Source of the DNA: Roseivirga sp.
GTDB lineage: Bacteria; Bacteroidota; Bacteroidia; Cytophagales; Cyclobacteriaceae
Direction: 5' to 3'
NCBI GenBank assembly: GCA_021404565.1
Contig: JAAWWF010000004.1
Location: 62,001-126,000 of the forward strand
Length of the DNA stretch: 64,000 nt
This document shows, piece after piece, positions 1-7,942 of this stretch. Position 1 is the stretch's first letter. Each line of letters starts with the position of its first letter. The notes beneath the pieces were generated by a model, which saw nothing but the letters and a program-made list of their open reading frames with translations, was not told the origin of the DNA and did no database searches. The position numbers and the translations under genes are program-made.

Positions 1-666
1 GATACGCTCCAGAGTTCGGGCCTGATCAGAGTTCCTCACTGTATCGCCTTCTTGCCATTTAGTGTCTTCAGGAGCCAGAAAGAAGTCAGGAGCTACCGTA
101 TTGTATTTGATAAAGTTGGTGCGGTTACCATTGAGCTTACCGGCTTCTTTTACCGTAAGCCTCCAGCCATTGGCCGCAATATCTATAGCAGGTTGCACCA
201 GATCGGCCCAGGCCAGCTTGCCAAATTTCTTGTGAGCGGCCTCAAAACCTGCTACGGAGCCGGGTACGCCTGCAGCAAGGTGTCCACGGGTGCTGAGGCC
301 TCTTATCGCATTGCCATCCTCGTCCAGGTACATATCTCTGCCCCCGGCCATTGGCGCCTTCTCTCTGTAGTCCAGGGTAGCCACTTCTCCATCGGCCATA
401 CGAGCGACCATAAAGCCACCACCGCCAATGTTACCTGCACCGGGATATACTACCGCCAGAGCGAACTGAACAGCGATGGCTGCATCTACCGCATTGCCTC
501 CCTTTTGGAGAATTTGTTTACCTACCTCTGAGGCCAGGGGATGGGCAGATACCACCATGGCCTGTTCGGTTACGAGACCTCTTTCTATGACCCTTGCCGG
601 TTGCTTGGGGGTGCTTTGACAGGCGACAAGCCCAAGGACAAGCAATGCACTGATTAATCTTTTCAT
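1..666 (-). CDS. ggt: Gamma-glutamyltransferase, N-terminal part (cut by window edge)
   Basis: Reading the minus strand from ATG at 666 gives an open frame that runs off the window at base 1, so only about 222 N-terminal residues are visible. It opens with a lipoprotein signal (MKRLISALLVLGLVACQS; lipobox LVAC), so the enzyme is probably anchored in the outer membrane or periplasm. The following sequence has the hallmarks of the Ntn-hydrolase gamma-glutamyltransferase family: GNAVDAAIAVQFAL, NIGGGGFMVARM and the GSVAGFEAAH segment. The family cleaves glutathione and other gamma-glutamyl compounds and self-processes at a Thr that lies beyond this window. It is followed by the S9 peptidase on the other side of a 32-bp gap, but that gene lies upstream on the same strand, so the two could be cotranscribed as a peptide-degradation pair. 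Confidence 0.9.
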   Translation of the reverse strand, partial: MKRLISALLVLGLVACQSTPKQPARVIERGLVTEQAMVVSAHPLASEVGKQILQKGGNAVDAAIAVQFALAVVYPGAGNIGGGGFMVARMADGEVATLDYREKAPMAGGRDMYLDEDGNAIRGLSTRGHLAAGVPGSVAGFEAAHKKFGKLAWADLVQPAIDIAANGWRLTVKEAGKLNGNRTNFIKYNTVAPDFFLAPEDTKWQEGDTVRNSDQARTLERI

Positions 667-698
667 CTTCTTAGTTTAAGGTTGGTGTGGTCAGCAGC

Positions 699-3092
699 TT
701 ATTGCTTTCCGATTGTATTTTCAAATAACTTCAGGATGCGTTTATACTCATCGGTCCAGCTCGAAGGAGTTGTGAAGCCATGCCGTTCCATTGGATAAAC
801 CGCCATCTCCCAGTTGTCTTTGCCCAATTCAATCAGGCGCTGCGACAGTCTAACCACATCCTGGAAATGTACATTATCGTCTATCATGCCATGGGCTATC
901 AGTAAATTTCCCTGCAGGCCTTCAGCAAAATAAATGGGTGAGCTTTGTTTGTAAGCTTTAGGGTCTTCTACCGGAGTATTCAGAATATTTGAGGTATACC
1001 CGTGGTTATAGTGCGCCCAATCAGTGACTGACCTTAAGGCAGCACCGGCAGCGATCACATCAGGGTGTTTAAACATAGCAAACAGGGTGATAAATCCACC
1101 ATAGGAGCCTCCGTACATACCAATGCGTTTAGGGTCAATATTATGACTCTCTACCAGGTATTTGGCTCCATCAATGTTATCAGAAAGATCCTTGCCTCCC
1201 ATATGACGATAGATTCCTGTTCTCCAGTCGCGGCCATAACCTGCACTCGCACGATAGTCGATATCCAGTACAGTATAGCCTTTGGCCATCAGCAGGTTAT
1301 TGAACATATATTCTCTGAAGTAGCTGCTCCACCAGCTGTGTACATTTTGCAGGTATCCTGCTCCATGCACAAAGATGACAGCCGCTCCGTTTGGTTTTTC
1401 TGGCTTATAAAATCTGGCATGTACATTGGCACCATCTTCGGCTTTGAAAGTGACTAATTCCGGCTCGTGCCAATCGTATCTTTTAAATTCAGTCTTAGTA
1501 CTGGTAGTCAACTGTTTTGCGACTGCTCCGGCTTTATTGGCCTGTACATAAAGTTCCCATGGCTTGTTAGAGTAGGAGTAGCGGATGGCCAGGTTTTTCT
1601 CATCCGGAGAAAGCGTAACCTCATTGTTTCCGTCCATGGTGGTAAGCTGAGTAGTTTTACCACCTTTAGCTGACATGGAATAGAAATGCCTGATTCCCGG
1701 ATGCTTCATATTGGCCGTGAAGTACCACTTTTTACCGTCTTTAGAGAGTGAAGGACTATATACCTCGTACTTTCCTTTGGTCAGTTGCTTCGTAACTCCA
1801 TTGCTGAGGTTGTGGGTGTAAAGGTGCGAATAGCCTGTTTTTTCAGACTGGTAGTAAATGGTTTTTCCATCAGGCATAAAACCCATGGTGCCAGAAAAGT
1901 ACTCTTGCCCAATCCCCGGTCCGGCTATCCAGGCCTCATCTCTTTGTCTGTCAATGGGTATGAGGTCTCCTGATTCAGGTAAAAGCCTCATGATCCAGCG
2001 ATCTTTATTATCAACAGCTCCAAAGTGAACTACTACATAGTTTTCAGTCGGGGACCAGAAAACTCCCGTAGCCGATACCACACGGTTCTTCTTCTCAAAG
2101 CTACGATCCTGATATTGCTTTACATAGTCGGGCAAATCTGTAATGCCCGGTAATTGTCCTGAATCCACAATATAGAAGCTATCGGCCTTGATGTTGTATA
2201 TACCAATCTCGCTGAAAGAACGCTCGCCACCTACTTTAGACCTCGCGTTGATCTCAGAGGTATAGCCGGTAGAAGAAACATAGTTGGGGACAATGGTGCG
2301 TTTTGATGGATTCTCCGGCCTTCTGAAGATGCTGAAGCTTACATACTTACCATCCGATGAGAGCTGGAGGTTGCTTACGTTGGGTACCTCAATTTCCTCC
2401 ATCTTATCCTCCATGTTATTCATGAAGTTGCGTGCCCGTGCCGATCGGCCTCTGGGACGGTTTCTGCGATCCCTGAGAATCTCAGAGGTCACCACCTGAT
2501 CGTTGCGCAGCCAGCGGTCTTGCTCCCGATTGCCACTAATGGTACGATTGCGGGTGGCTTTTTCCTCATCGCCTTCTTCAATCACTATGTTCGTCAGCTG
2601 AGAAATAAGACCTGAGCGTGTATCAATTGAATAAAGATTGTTATCTCGGGTAAATGTGACAATGGCTTCTTCGGTATGAAAGGCAGGACTCGTTTCCCGA
2701 CCCTGTGTAGCGGTGAGTCTGGTTTCTGCTTTGCTTTTCACATCCATAAGGTAGATATCTCCTTTTCTTTCAAAGAGCATGGTATTGCCATCTTTACTAT
2801 ATATCGGATTTTGAGGAAAACCCTCATAACGATCATCATCAGCCTCAGCCGTGCCTCCTTCAATGCTGATTTTATGAACCGAAGAGAATTGGTCTCCATC
2901 GGGGTTCCACGTAAAGAAGATCATCTGACCATCACGTGACCAGGAGATGTTACCGGGGGCGGTGCCTATCCACTGAGCGGGTTCTCTCATGATCTTGTCG
3001 ACCGTGAGGTCGGAGAGGGGGAGCTTCTGCTGAGCAAGCAGGCTGGGAAGTATTAATATCGATATAGCCGTAAGGAACAGTAGTCGCTTCAT
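699..3092 (-). CDS. S9 family peptidase (dipeptidyl/prolyl oligopeptidase type), secreted
   Basis: This 797-residue protein starts at the ATG at 3092, where a signal peptide begins (MKRLLFLTAISILILPSLLAQ); the frame is open another 48 codons upstream but that stretch is not signal-like. The first ~500 residues are a TolB/WD40-like propeller with repeated SxDGK motifs, and the C-terminal ~270 residues are an alpha/beta-hydrolase peptidase. The catalytic triad is readable: Ser663 in GGSYGG, Asp738 in HGMIDDNV and His771 in MERHGF. Such enzymes remove di- or oligopeptides in the periplasm, often after proline. A positively charged patch around residues 205-225 (RNRPRGRSARAR) is an unusual insertion in the propeller. 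A TATCTTCG motif at 3127-3134 on the minus strand resembles a Bacteroidota -7 box and supports a start near 3092. Confidence 0.9.
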   Translation of the reverse strand: MKRLLFLTAISILILPSLLAQQKLPLSDLTVDKIMREPAQWIGTAPGNISWSRDGQMIFFTWNPDGDQFSSVHKISIEGGTAEADDDRYEGFPQNPIYSKDGNTMLFERKGDIYLMDVKSKAETRLTATQGRETSPAFHTEEAIVTFTRDNNLYSIDTRSGLISQLTNIVIEEGDEEKATRNRTISGNREQDRWLRNDQVVTSEILRDRRNRPRGRSARARNFMNNMEDKMEEIEVPNVSNLQLSSDGKYVSFSIFRRPENPSKRTIVPNYVSSTGYTSEINARSKVGGERSFSEIGIYNIKADSFYIVDSGQLPGITDLPDYVKQYQDRSFEKKNRVVSATGVFWSPTENYVVVHFGAVDNKDRWIMRLLPESGDLIPIDRQRDEAWIAGPGIGQEYFSGTMGFMPDGKTIYYQSEKTGYSHLYTHNLSNGVTKQLTKGKYEVYSPSLSKDGKKWYFTANMKHPGIRHFYSMSAKGGKTTQLTTMDGNNEVTLSPDEKNLAIRYSYSNKPWELYVQANKAGAVAKQLTTSTKTEFKRYDWHEPELVTFKAEDGANVHARFYKPEKPNGAAVIFVHGAGYLQNVHSWWSSYFREYMFNNLLMAKGYTVLDIDYRASAGYGRDWRTGIYRHMGGKDLSDNIDGAKYLVESHNIDPKRIGMYGGSYGGFITLFAMFKHPDVIAAGAALRSVTDWAHYNHGYTSNILNTPVEDPKAYKQSSPIYFAEGLQGNLLIAHGMIDDNVHFQDVVRLSQRLIELGKDNWEMAVYPMERHGFTTPSSWTDEYKRILKLFENTIGKQ

Positions 3093-3325
3093 GTTTATCA
3101 TTTTCCGAAAATAAAGAAATCGAAGATAGGGCATTTTGAAATTCTTATGAGAGGTAAGATATACCTTTTGGCTGTCTAAGAGTGGGAACGTTCGTCTTGC
3201 TTTGGGAATAAAAATGGAGGTTTTTGCATTATGCATGCCAGATTATGCGATATGCAACCGTTATAATGGCTCATGTCACGTTTTTGCTTGTCTTGGCATG
3301 GATTAGGCTTTAGCCCTGTTAAGTT

Positions 3326-3706
3326 ATGAAAAGGCGAATTCTTATTGTAGAAGACGAGCTGGGCGCAAGGAGATTAATGGAATATTTGCTTGGAGCCTAT
3401 TACCAGGTTGCTTCGGTAACAAATGGTAGAGAGGCCATCCATTGGCTGGATGACGGAAATGAGGTGGACCTGATAATTTCGGACGTTGAAATGCCGCAAA
3501 TGACAGGTCTTGAAATGGTAGCCTATATGCAGGAGAAACCATTGTACAGTGCAATACCCTATATTTTGGTTTCGAGTAGGGACAGATCTTCTATTGAGCA
3601 AGAACTGAGCGGTTTAAGGGATATAAACTACCTGAACAAACCACTGCAACCCAAAACGCTTTATTGGAAAGTGGAGGAATTACTGATGAACTCAGTAAGC
3701 TATTAG
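3326..3706 (+). CDS. Stand-alone response regulator receiver domain
   Basis: This 126-residue protein is a single CheY-like receiver. The acidic pair Glu9/Asp10, the phospho-acceptor Asp53 in IISDVEMP, Ser83/84 and Lys105 in NKPLQP are all present, so it should be phosphorylatable. There is no output domain, so it probably works through protein contacts, as CheY or Spo0F do. It ends inside the stop region of the convergent sigma54 activator (4-bp overlap at 3703-3706). No histidine kinase is encoded nearby, so the partner is unknown. Confidence 0.88.
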   Translation: MKRRILIVEDELGARRLMEYLLGAYYQVASVTNGREAIHWLDDGNEVDLIISDVEMPQMTGLEMVAYMQEKPLYSAIPYILVSSRDRSSIEQELSGLRDINYLNKPLQPKTLYWKVEELLMNSVSY

Positions 3707-5061
3707 CCCTCTTCCATTTCTTTAAGGTATCGGTAAATGCTGGATTTGCCGATATCTAGCTTTTGGGCCACTTTGATTACGTTATCATCGTACTTCTCAA
3801 GAAAATGCCTGATAATCTTAAAAGTGTATTCTTTGAGGGTCATTTCCTGGAACAAAAACTCACCTTCTTTTTGCAAAGTATTGAATGAGATGTCTTCCAC
3901 ATTGATGACATTTTCTTCACACATAACCGCAGCCAGCTCAATGATTGATTTGAGTTCTCTCACGTTTCCTGGAAAAGAGTAGCTCATCAGCTTGGTTTGT
4001 GCCTCTTTTGAAAGATTGACCTTGCCCAGATTATTCTCTTTGGCAAAAGTGCCCAGTAATGCCTTGGCTATGAGTAGTATATCCTTATCACGATCTCTTA
4101 ATGCAGGTAGTTCAATCGGAATACCAAGGAGTCTGTAAAAGAGGTCTTCGCGAAAATTACCGGCCTTTACTTCTTCTGCCAGGTTTCTGTGCGTAGCTAC
4201 AATAACCCTCACATCAAACTTGACTATATCGTTACCGCCAACCCTTGTAAGTTCTCGTTCCTGCAACACCCTTAGTAGTTTAGCCTGCAGATTCAGGTCC
4301 ATTTCACCTATTTTGTCCAGAAAAATGGTGCCACCGTCTGCTTCTTCAAACTTTCCCTTTCTCCTGGCCACAGCCCCTGTAAATGAGCCTTTTTCATGCC
4401 CAAAAAGCTCACTTTCTATCAGACTATCAGGAATGGCCGCAATATTCACTGCCACAAAGGGCCGCTGTTTTTTAGGGGAGTTATAATGTATGGCTTTGGC
4501 CACCACTTCCTTACCCGTACCGGTTTCACCCGTAATCGAAACAGTGATGTTGGTTTTAATGGCCTTGGACATTAGCTTAAACACCTTCTGTATGGCGGCA
4601 CTCTCGCCAATAATGCTTTTTTGAAAATCGTATTTCTGACCTATTTCCTCGCGCAGTTCGCTGATTTGCCTTTTGAGATTAACGTTCTTTTTAGCCTTGT
4701 TAATCGCATTGAGTAAACGCTCGCGGGTTTCATCATCTTTGGTGATGTAGTCGTAGGCTCCCACTTTAAGCAGCTGAACAGCGGTATTGATATTTTCCTG
4801 AGAGGAAACGATAATGACATTGATCTCAGAATTGTATTCTTTGATCTTAGTCAGTACCTCTTCACCTGACATATCCGGAAGAGAATAGTCAAGCGTTACA
4901 ACTGTGGGGTTTTCGTGCAAATGTTCAAGACATTCCCTACCTGAAGTAAAGGTTCTGACAACATGATCCGGATTAAGTTCCGCGACATAGTTTACTAATT
5001 TCATATAGAGGGGATCGTCCTCAACAACGAAAATTTTAACCGGATCGGGTATGTAGCTCAT
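3703..5061 (-). CDS. NtrC-type sigma54-dependent response regulator with altered Walker B
   Basis: The 452 residues form receiver (1-125, phospho-acceptor Asp58, Lys108), AAA+ domain (about 148-375) and a Fis-type helix-turn-helix (about 425-448). The Walker A motif GETGTGKE is at 178-185 and the sigma54-contact loop is GSFTGA at 225-230, an accepted variant of GAFTGA. The Walker B motif reads GGTIFLDKIGEM: Lys250 stands where the family has the catalytic Glu of the Asp-Glu pair (codon AAA, minus strand 4312-4314). Loss of that Glu normally blocks ATP hydrolysis, so the protein may bind DNA and nucleotide yet fail to open promoters, or act by a different mechanism. The remaining AAA+ features, including Arg304 and Arg310 near the Arg-finger region, look normal. 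The rest of the frame is intact, so this is not simply a decayed gene. Confidence 0.92.
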   Translation of the reverse strand: MSYIPDPVKIFVVEDDPLYMKLVNYVAELNPDHVVRTFTSGRECLEHLHENPTVVTLDYSLPDMSGEEVLTKIKEYNSEINVIIVSSQENINTAVQLLKVGAYDYITKDDETRERLLNAINKAKKNVNLKRQISELREEIGQKYDFQKSIIGESAAIQKVFKLMSKAIKTNITVSITGETGTGKEVVAKAIHYNSPKKQRPFVAVNIAAIPDSLIESELFGHEKGSFTGAVARRKGKFEEADGGTIFLDKIGEMDLNLQAKLLRVLQERELTRVGGNDIVKFDVRVIVATHRNLAEEVKAGNFREDLFYRLLGIPIELPALRDRDKDILLIAKALLGTFAKENNLGKVNLSKEAQTKLMSYSFPGNVRELKSIIELAAVMCEENVINVEDISFNTLQKEGEFLFQEMTLKEYTFKIIRHFLEKYDDNVIKVAQKLDIGKSSIYRYLKEMEEG

Positions 5062-5187
5062 ACAGAAGAAGTATATGGTTAAGGTGGTGGCGGTGAATAT
5101 ATTAATTATTAAATCTTTAAAAAAATGGGTCTTTGATTATGGTAAACTCTTTTTGTCTATTTTGAAATCCCATATCAAAAACTGTGA

Positions 5188-6207
5188 ATGCTGAAGTTTT
5201 TTCATCAAATAGACCTAAAGGCATATGTGTCCATCCGCAAGGGAGAAATCAAGGTTGGCGAGCGTATTAAAACTTTGCGTAAAAATGAAACCCTGAAGGC
5301 CTTGACGGGATATGTTGACCGGGGGGCAAGGTTTGCTCTCGTAGGCATTCCCGAGAGTGTGGGTGTCATGGCCAATATGGGACGAACAGGTACTGAAGTG
5401 GCCTGGGAAGCTTTTTTGCAGAGTTTTCTCAACGTTCAGTCCAATCGTTTTTTAGACGGAAGCCGGATTGTATTGCTGGGCGAGATTGACACAAAAGACG
5501 TTCAGGCGAGGGCCGAAAATCTGGACGTGAATGCACCCTACTATTCACAGAAACTCCACATCCTTTGTGCTGAAGTAGATGAACTGGTCAGTCCGATCAT
5601 TGAAGCAGTGGTTGAGGCAGGCCTGATTCCTATTGTGATAGGCGGGGGACAGAATAATGCCTATCCTTTGTTGATGGGAACTGCCCAGGGACTTGGCCGC
5701 AAGCGGGGTATTCATGCCATTAATATGGACGCTCATGCCGATTTCAGGGCCCTGGAAGGAAGGCATAGTGGTAATGGCTTTTCTTATGCCAAGGAGCGCG
5801 GCTATCTGCACAAATACTTTGCTTTCGGACTTCATCAATCTCACAACGCGGAGAATATGCTACTCACCATGGATAGCAGCAGAAATGTGAAGTATCAGTT
5901 TATGGAAGAAATCACCTATCTGGATAAGCATTTGATGGCTGCTATCGAATATGTTTATGACGAACATATTCCCTGTGGTATAGAGTTGGATATGGATGCC
6001 ATTCGCATGATGCCTTCAAGCGCTGTATCGCCTTCCGGATTTTCGCTGGAACAGGCTCGGCACTTTGTACGGAAATGTGCTAGATCATTGAAACCGGCCT
6101 ACCTGCATTTGCCGGAAGCTGCACCCGGTTCTCCTGAAGAGGCCCTTATAGTAGGGAAATCCCTGAGCTACCTGGTTACGGATTTTATCAAGAATATTGG
6201 TGAATGA
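5188..6207 (+). CDS. Arginase/formimidoylglutamase family ureohydrolase with a changed metal ligand
   Basis: A 339-residue ureohydrolase-fold protein of the kind annotated as formimidoylglutamase in Bacteroidota (histidine degradation, N-formimidoyl-glutamate to glutamate and formamide). The second and third metal-binding motifs are intact: MDAHADF (Asp181, His183, Asp185) and ELDMDAI (Asp268, Asp270). The first motif is GGGQNNAYP at 152-160, where family members have GGGH; the His that binds manganese is Gln155 (codon CAG at 5650-5652). A one-base change from CAC or CAT would restore His. No other hut gene is near. The enzyme could be active with a weakened metal site, use another substrate, or be non-catalytic. 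The ATG at 5188 is the only reasonable start. Confidence 0.85.
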   Translation: MLKFFHQIDLKAYVSIRKGEIKVGERIKTLRKNETLKALTGYVDRGARFALVGIPESVGVMANMGRTGTEVAWEAFLQSFLNVQSNRFLDGSRIVLLGEIDTKDVQARAENLDVNAPYYSQKLHILCAEVDELVSPIIEAVVEAGLIPIVIGGGQNNAYPLLMGTAQGLGRKRGIHAINMDAHADFRALEGRHSGNGFSYAKERGYLHKYFAFGLHQSHNAENMLLTMDSSRNVKYQFMEEITYLDKHLMAAIEYVYDEHIPCGIELDMDAIRMMPSSAVSPSGFSLEQARHFVRKCARSLKPAYLHLPEAAPGSPEEALIVGKSLSYLVTDFIKNIGE

Positions 6208-6246
6208 TACTTAGTTCTTAGCGAGACGCCAAGAACAAAAGGGTGA

Positions 6247-6279
6247 CAAAAAATAAGCCGGAACAAAAGCCCGGCTTAT
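6247..6279 (-). terminator. Rho-independent terminator of the cyclophilin gene
   Basis: On the minus strand the stem ATAAGCCGG / CCGGCTTAT (6271-6279 with 6253-6261) closes a 9-nt loop and is followed by a run of six Ts. It lies about 25 bp past the cyclophilin stop codon. Confidence 0.85.
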
Positions 6280-6304
6280 CATTAATATCAGCTAAAAAGA
6301 AGTC

Positions 6305-6736
6305 TTAGTCTATGATGACAATTTTATCAATACTGTCACCCTGACGGATATCATCTATTACATCCAAACCTTCTGTCACCTTACCAAAGCAAGTGTGGTT
6401 TCTGTCCAGGTGAGAAGTATTATTGCGGCTATGGCAAATGAAAAACTGAGATCCACCTGTGTTTCTTCCGGCATGGGCCATAGAAAGTACACCTCTGTCG
6501 TGGTATTGATTGTCGCCAGTCAGTTCACAGTCGATTTTGTAACCAGGGCCTCCGGCACCATTGCCATTAGGGCAACCTCCCTGAATTACGAAATCAGGAA
6601 GTACCCTGTGAAAGGTAAGTCCGTCATAAAAGCCCTTTTTCGAAAGGTCAACAAAGTTTTTTACCGTGTTAGGAGCGTCTTTTTCATAAAACTCCACTTT
6701 CATTAAACCTTTTGCGGTATGTATTTCTGCTGTCAT
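6305..6736 (-). CDS. Cyclophilin-type peptidyl-prolyl cis-trans isomerase
   Basis: A compact 143-residue single-domain cyclophilin without a signal peptide, so cytoplasmic. Family motifs are clear: TVKNFVDLSKKGFYDGLTFH, FHRVLPDFVIQGG with the catalytic Arg, GVLSMAHAG and GSQFFICH, then HTCFGKV. It catalyses proline isomerisation during protein folding. It has its own Bacteroidota promoter upstream (6762-6794) and a strong terminator, so it is a single-gene unit. Confidence 0.95.
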   Translation of the reverse strand: MTAEIHTAKGLMKVEFYEKDAPNTVKNFVDLSKKGFYDGLTFHRVLPDFVIQGGCPNGNGAGGPGYKIDCELTGDNQYHDRGVLSMAHAGRNTGGSQFFICHSRNNTSHLDRNHTCFGKVTEGLDVIDDIRQGDSIDKIVIID

Positions 6737-6761
6737 TGATCTTATTAATTAGATTGAAGCC

Positions 6762-6794
6762 CAAAAGTAAGTAATTAACCTTTCCATGTTCAAA
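6762..6794 (-). promoter_or_regulatory. Bacteroidota-type promoter of the cyclophilin gene
   Basis: Read on the minus strand this is TTTG (6794-6791), a 21-nt spacer, then TACTTTTG (6769-6762), matching the TTTG-N19-21-TAnnTTTG consensus of Bacteroidota primary sigma factors. A transcript starting about 7 nt later would have a leader of about 18 nt before the ATG at 6736. The -33 part lies inside the beginning of the divergent DUF4442 gene. Confidence 0.5.
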
Positions 6795-7247
6795 CTTTCG
6801 CCCATACAAAAGCTAAAACTCATCAGCTATTATCCGCCTTACCTGGGTGCGGGTATCCGGCTGAAATCGATCAGTAAGGATTTTATGCGGGTGGAGCTGG
6901 AAATGAAGCTGCGCTGGTGGAACAGAAATTTCGTAGGCACCCACTTCGGAGGTTCCCTGGCCTCTATGGGTGACCCATTTTACATGCTGATGCTCATGCA
7001 GATTCTAGGTCGTGGCTATATCGTGTGGGATAAAGCGAGCACCATTCGATTCAGACAACCGGGCAAAGGCACCGTCCGTTGCGTTTATAAGTTTACTGAA
7101 GAGCAGATAGCAGACATCAAGACACAGGTAGCCGAACTTGGTAAGCAAGACTTTGTTTTTCCCCTCAATATTGTGAATACACAAGGAGAGGTGGTCTGTG
7201 AGCTGCAAAAGACCGTTTACGTAAAGAAAAAAGAGCCTAAGCGTTGA
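6786..7247 (+). CDS. DUF4442 hotdog-fold protein (thioesterase-like)
   Basis: A 153-residue protein with the DUF4442 pattern: a hotdog-fold domain related to acyl-CoA thioesterases, with the WNRNFVGTHFGGSLASMGDPF segment covering the hotdog helix and its entry. Substrate is unknown, but an acyl-CoA or similar thioester is the best guess from the fold. It converges on, and overlaps by 11 bp, another hotdog gene (MaoC-like); two fold relatives sit tail to tail, which hints at a shared acyl-chain role without proving it. It begins at the ATG at 6786, 49 bp from the divergent cyclophilin start. Confidence 0.8.
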   Translation: MFKLSPIQKLKLISYYPPYLGAGIRLKSISKDFMRVELEMKLRWWNRNFVGTHFGGSLASMGDPFYMLMLMQILGRGYIVWDKASTIRFRQPGKGTVRCVYKFTEEQIADIKTQVAELGKQDFVFPLNIVNTQGEVVCELQKTVYVKKKEPKR

Positions 7248-7704
7248 AGTGATAAAGGAAGATAAGCTCACCCGTAAAAGCAGGCTTGGGGTTGTCCTTG
7301 ATCTCCAGTTTTACATTCAGCTGACATTTGGTAATCCCCCTCAAATCGGCCAGAGAAGTCAGTTTTACCCTCAGTCTTACCTCATGATCAACAATAACCG
7401 GCTGATTGAATTTGAGTTTTTCAATACCGTAGTTAATCATCATTTTGATGTTACGGATGTCAGCGATCTGCTCCCATAAATAAGGAAGTAGTGAGAGCGT
7501 CAGATAACCGTGGGCAATGGTATTGCCAAAGGCACCTTCGGCCTTAGCTCTTTCAGGGTCAGTATGAATCCACTGATGGTCGATAGTTGCCTCAGCAAAA
7601 GAGTTGATTCTGTCTTGCTCAATCTTTAAAAAATCTGAAACCCCCAGCTCTTTACCAATGTGCTGGGCGAATTCTTCATGGCTACCGATAATTAGTTTAC
7701 TCAT
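7237..7704 (-). CDS. MaoC-like hydratase/dehydratase, hotdog fold
   Basis: The 155 residues match the MaoC family of R-specific enoyl-CoA hydratases. The catalytic segment FAEATIDHQWIHTDPERA (about residues 36-53) contains the Asp-His pair that activates water, followed by FGNTIAHGYLTLSLLP. The likely reaction is hydration of trans-2-enoyl-CoA to (R)-3-hydroxyacyl-CoA, or the reverse. The start is the ATG at 7704. Upstream on the same strand lies dinB, separated by 238 bp that contain a 30-bp perfect palindrome at 7843-7872. Confidence 0.9.
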   Translation of the reverse strand: MSKLIIGSHEEFAQHIGKELGVSDFLKIEQDRINSFAEATIDHQWIHTDPERAKAEGAFGNTIAHGYLTLSLLPYLWEQIADIRNIKMMINYGIEKLKFNQPVIVDHEVRLRVKLTSLADLRGITKCQLNVKLEIKDNPKPAFTGELIFLYHFNA

Positions 7705-7842
7705 AAGAGGTTTAATTGAATCGCGAAGTTAAAACAAATCACTTACTTCTCTACCCAAAAATCAATCAATTAGCTCAAATCAGGCATTTATCAGGAGATT
7801 ACATAAACTGTACTTTACCTATGGAAGTTTTAAACGGCTGTA

Positions 7843-7872
7843 TCATGAAATGTGAAGCTTCACATTTCATGA
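7843..7872. repeat. 30-bp perfect palindrome between dinB and the MaoC gene
   Basis: The two halves, TCATGAAATGTGAAG and CTTCACATTTCATGA, are exact reverse complements with no loop. It lies 70 bp past the dinB stop and about 140 bp before the MaoC start, both on the minus strand. No T-run follows on either strand, so it is a poor intrinsic terminator. A dimeric-protein binding site or a mobile or cruciform-forming element are the alternatives. Confidence 0.8.
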
Positions 7873-7942
7873 GTTCTCCAAAAGAAGCAAAGGTCATCAA
7901 TTGTCTGAAATGATAGCATCGAAAACCCCAATGCGATGAAAC

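Noticed and set aside
3093-3236. 48-codon N-terminal extension of the S9 peptidase
   Set aside because: No family similarity, and it precedes a clean signal peptide starting at 3092.
6214-6236. GTTCTTAGC/GCCAAGAAC hairpin after the ureohydrolase gene
   Set aside because: Imperfect stem with no T-run on the plus strand; not convincing as a terminator.
7716-7913. 65-codon open frame on the plus strand in the dinB-MaoC spacer
   Set aside because: It includes the 30-bp palindrome, has no recognisable domain or signal and lies in a spacer; more likely chance.
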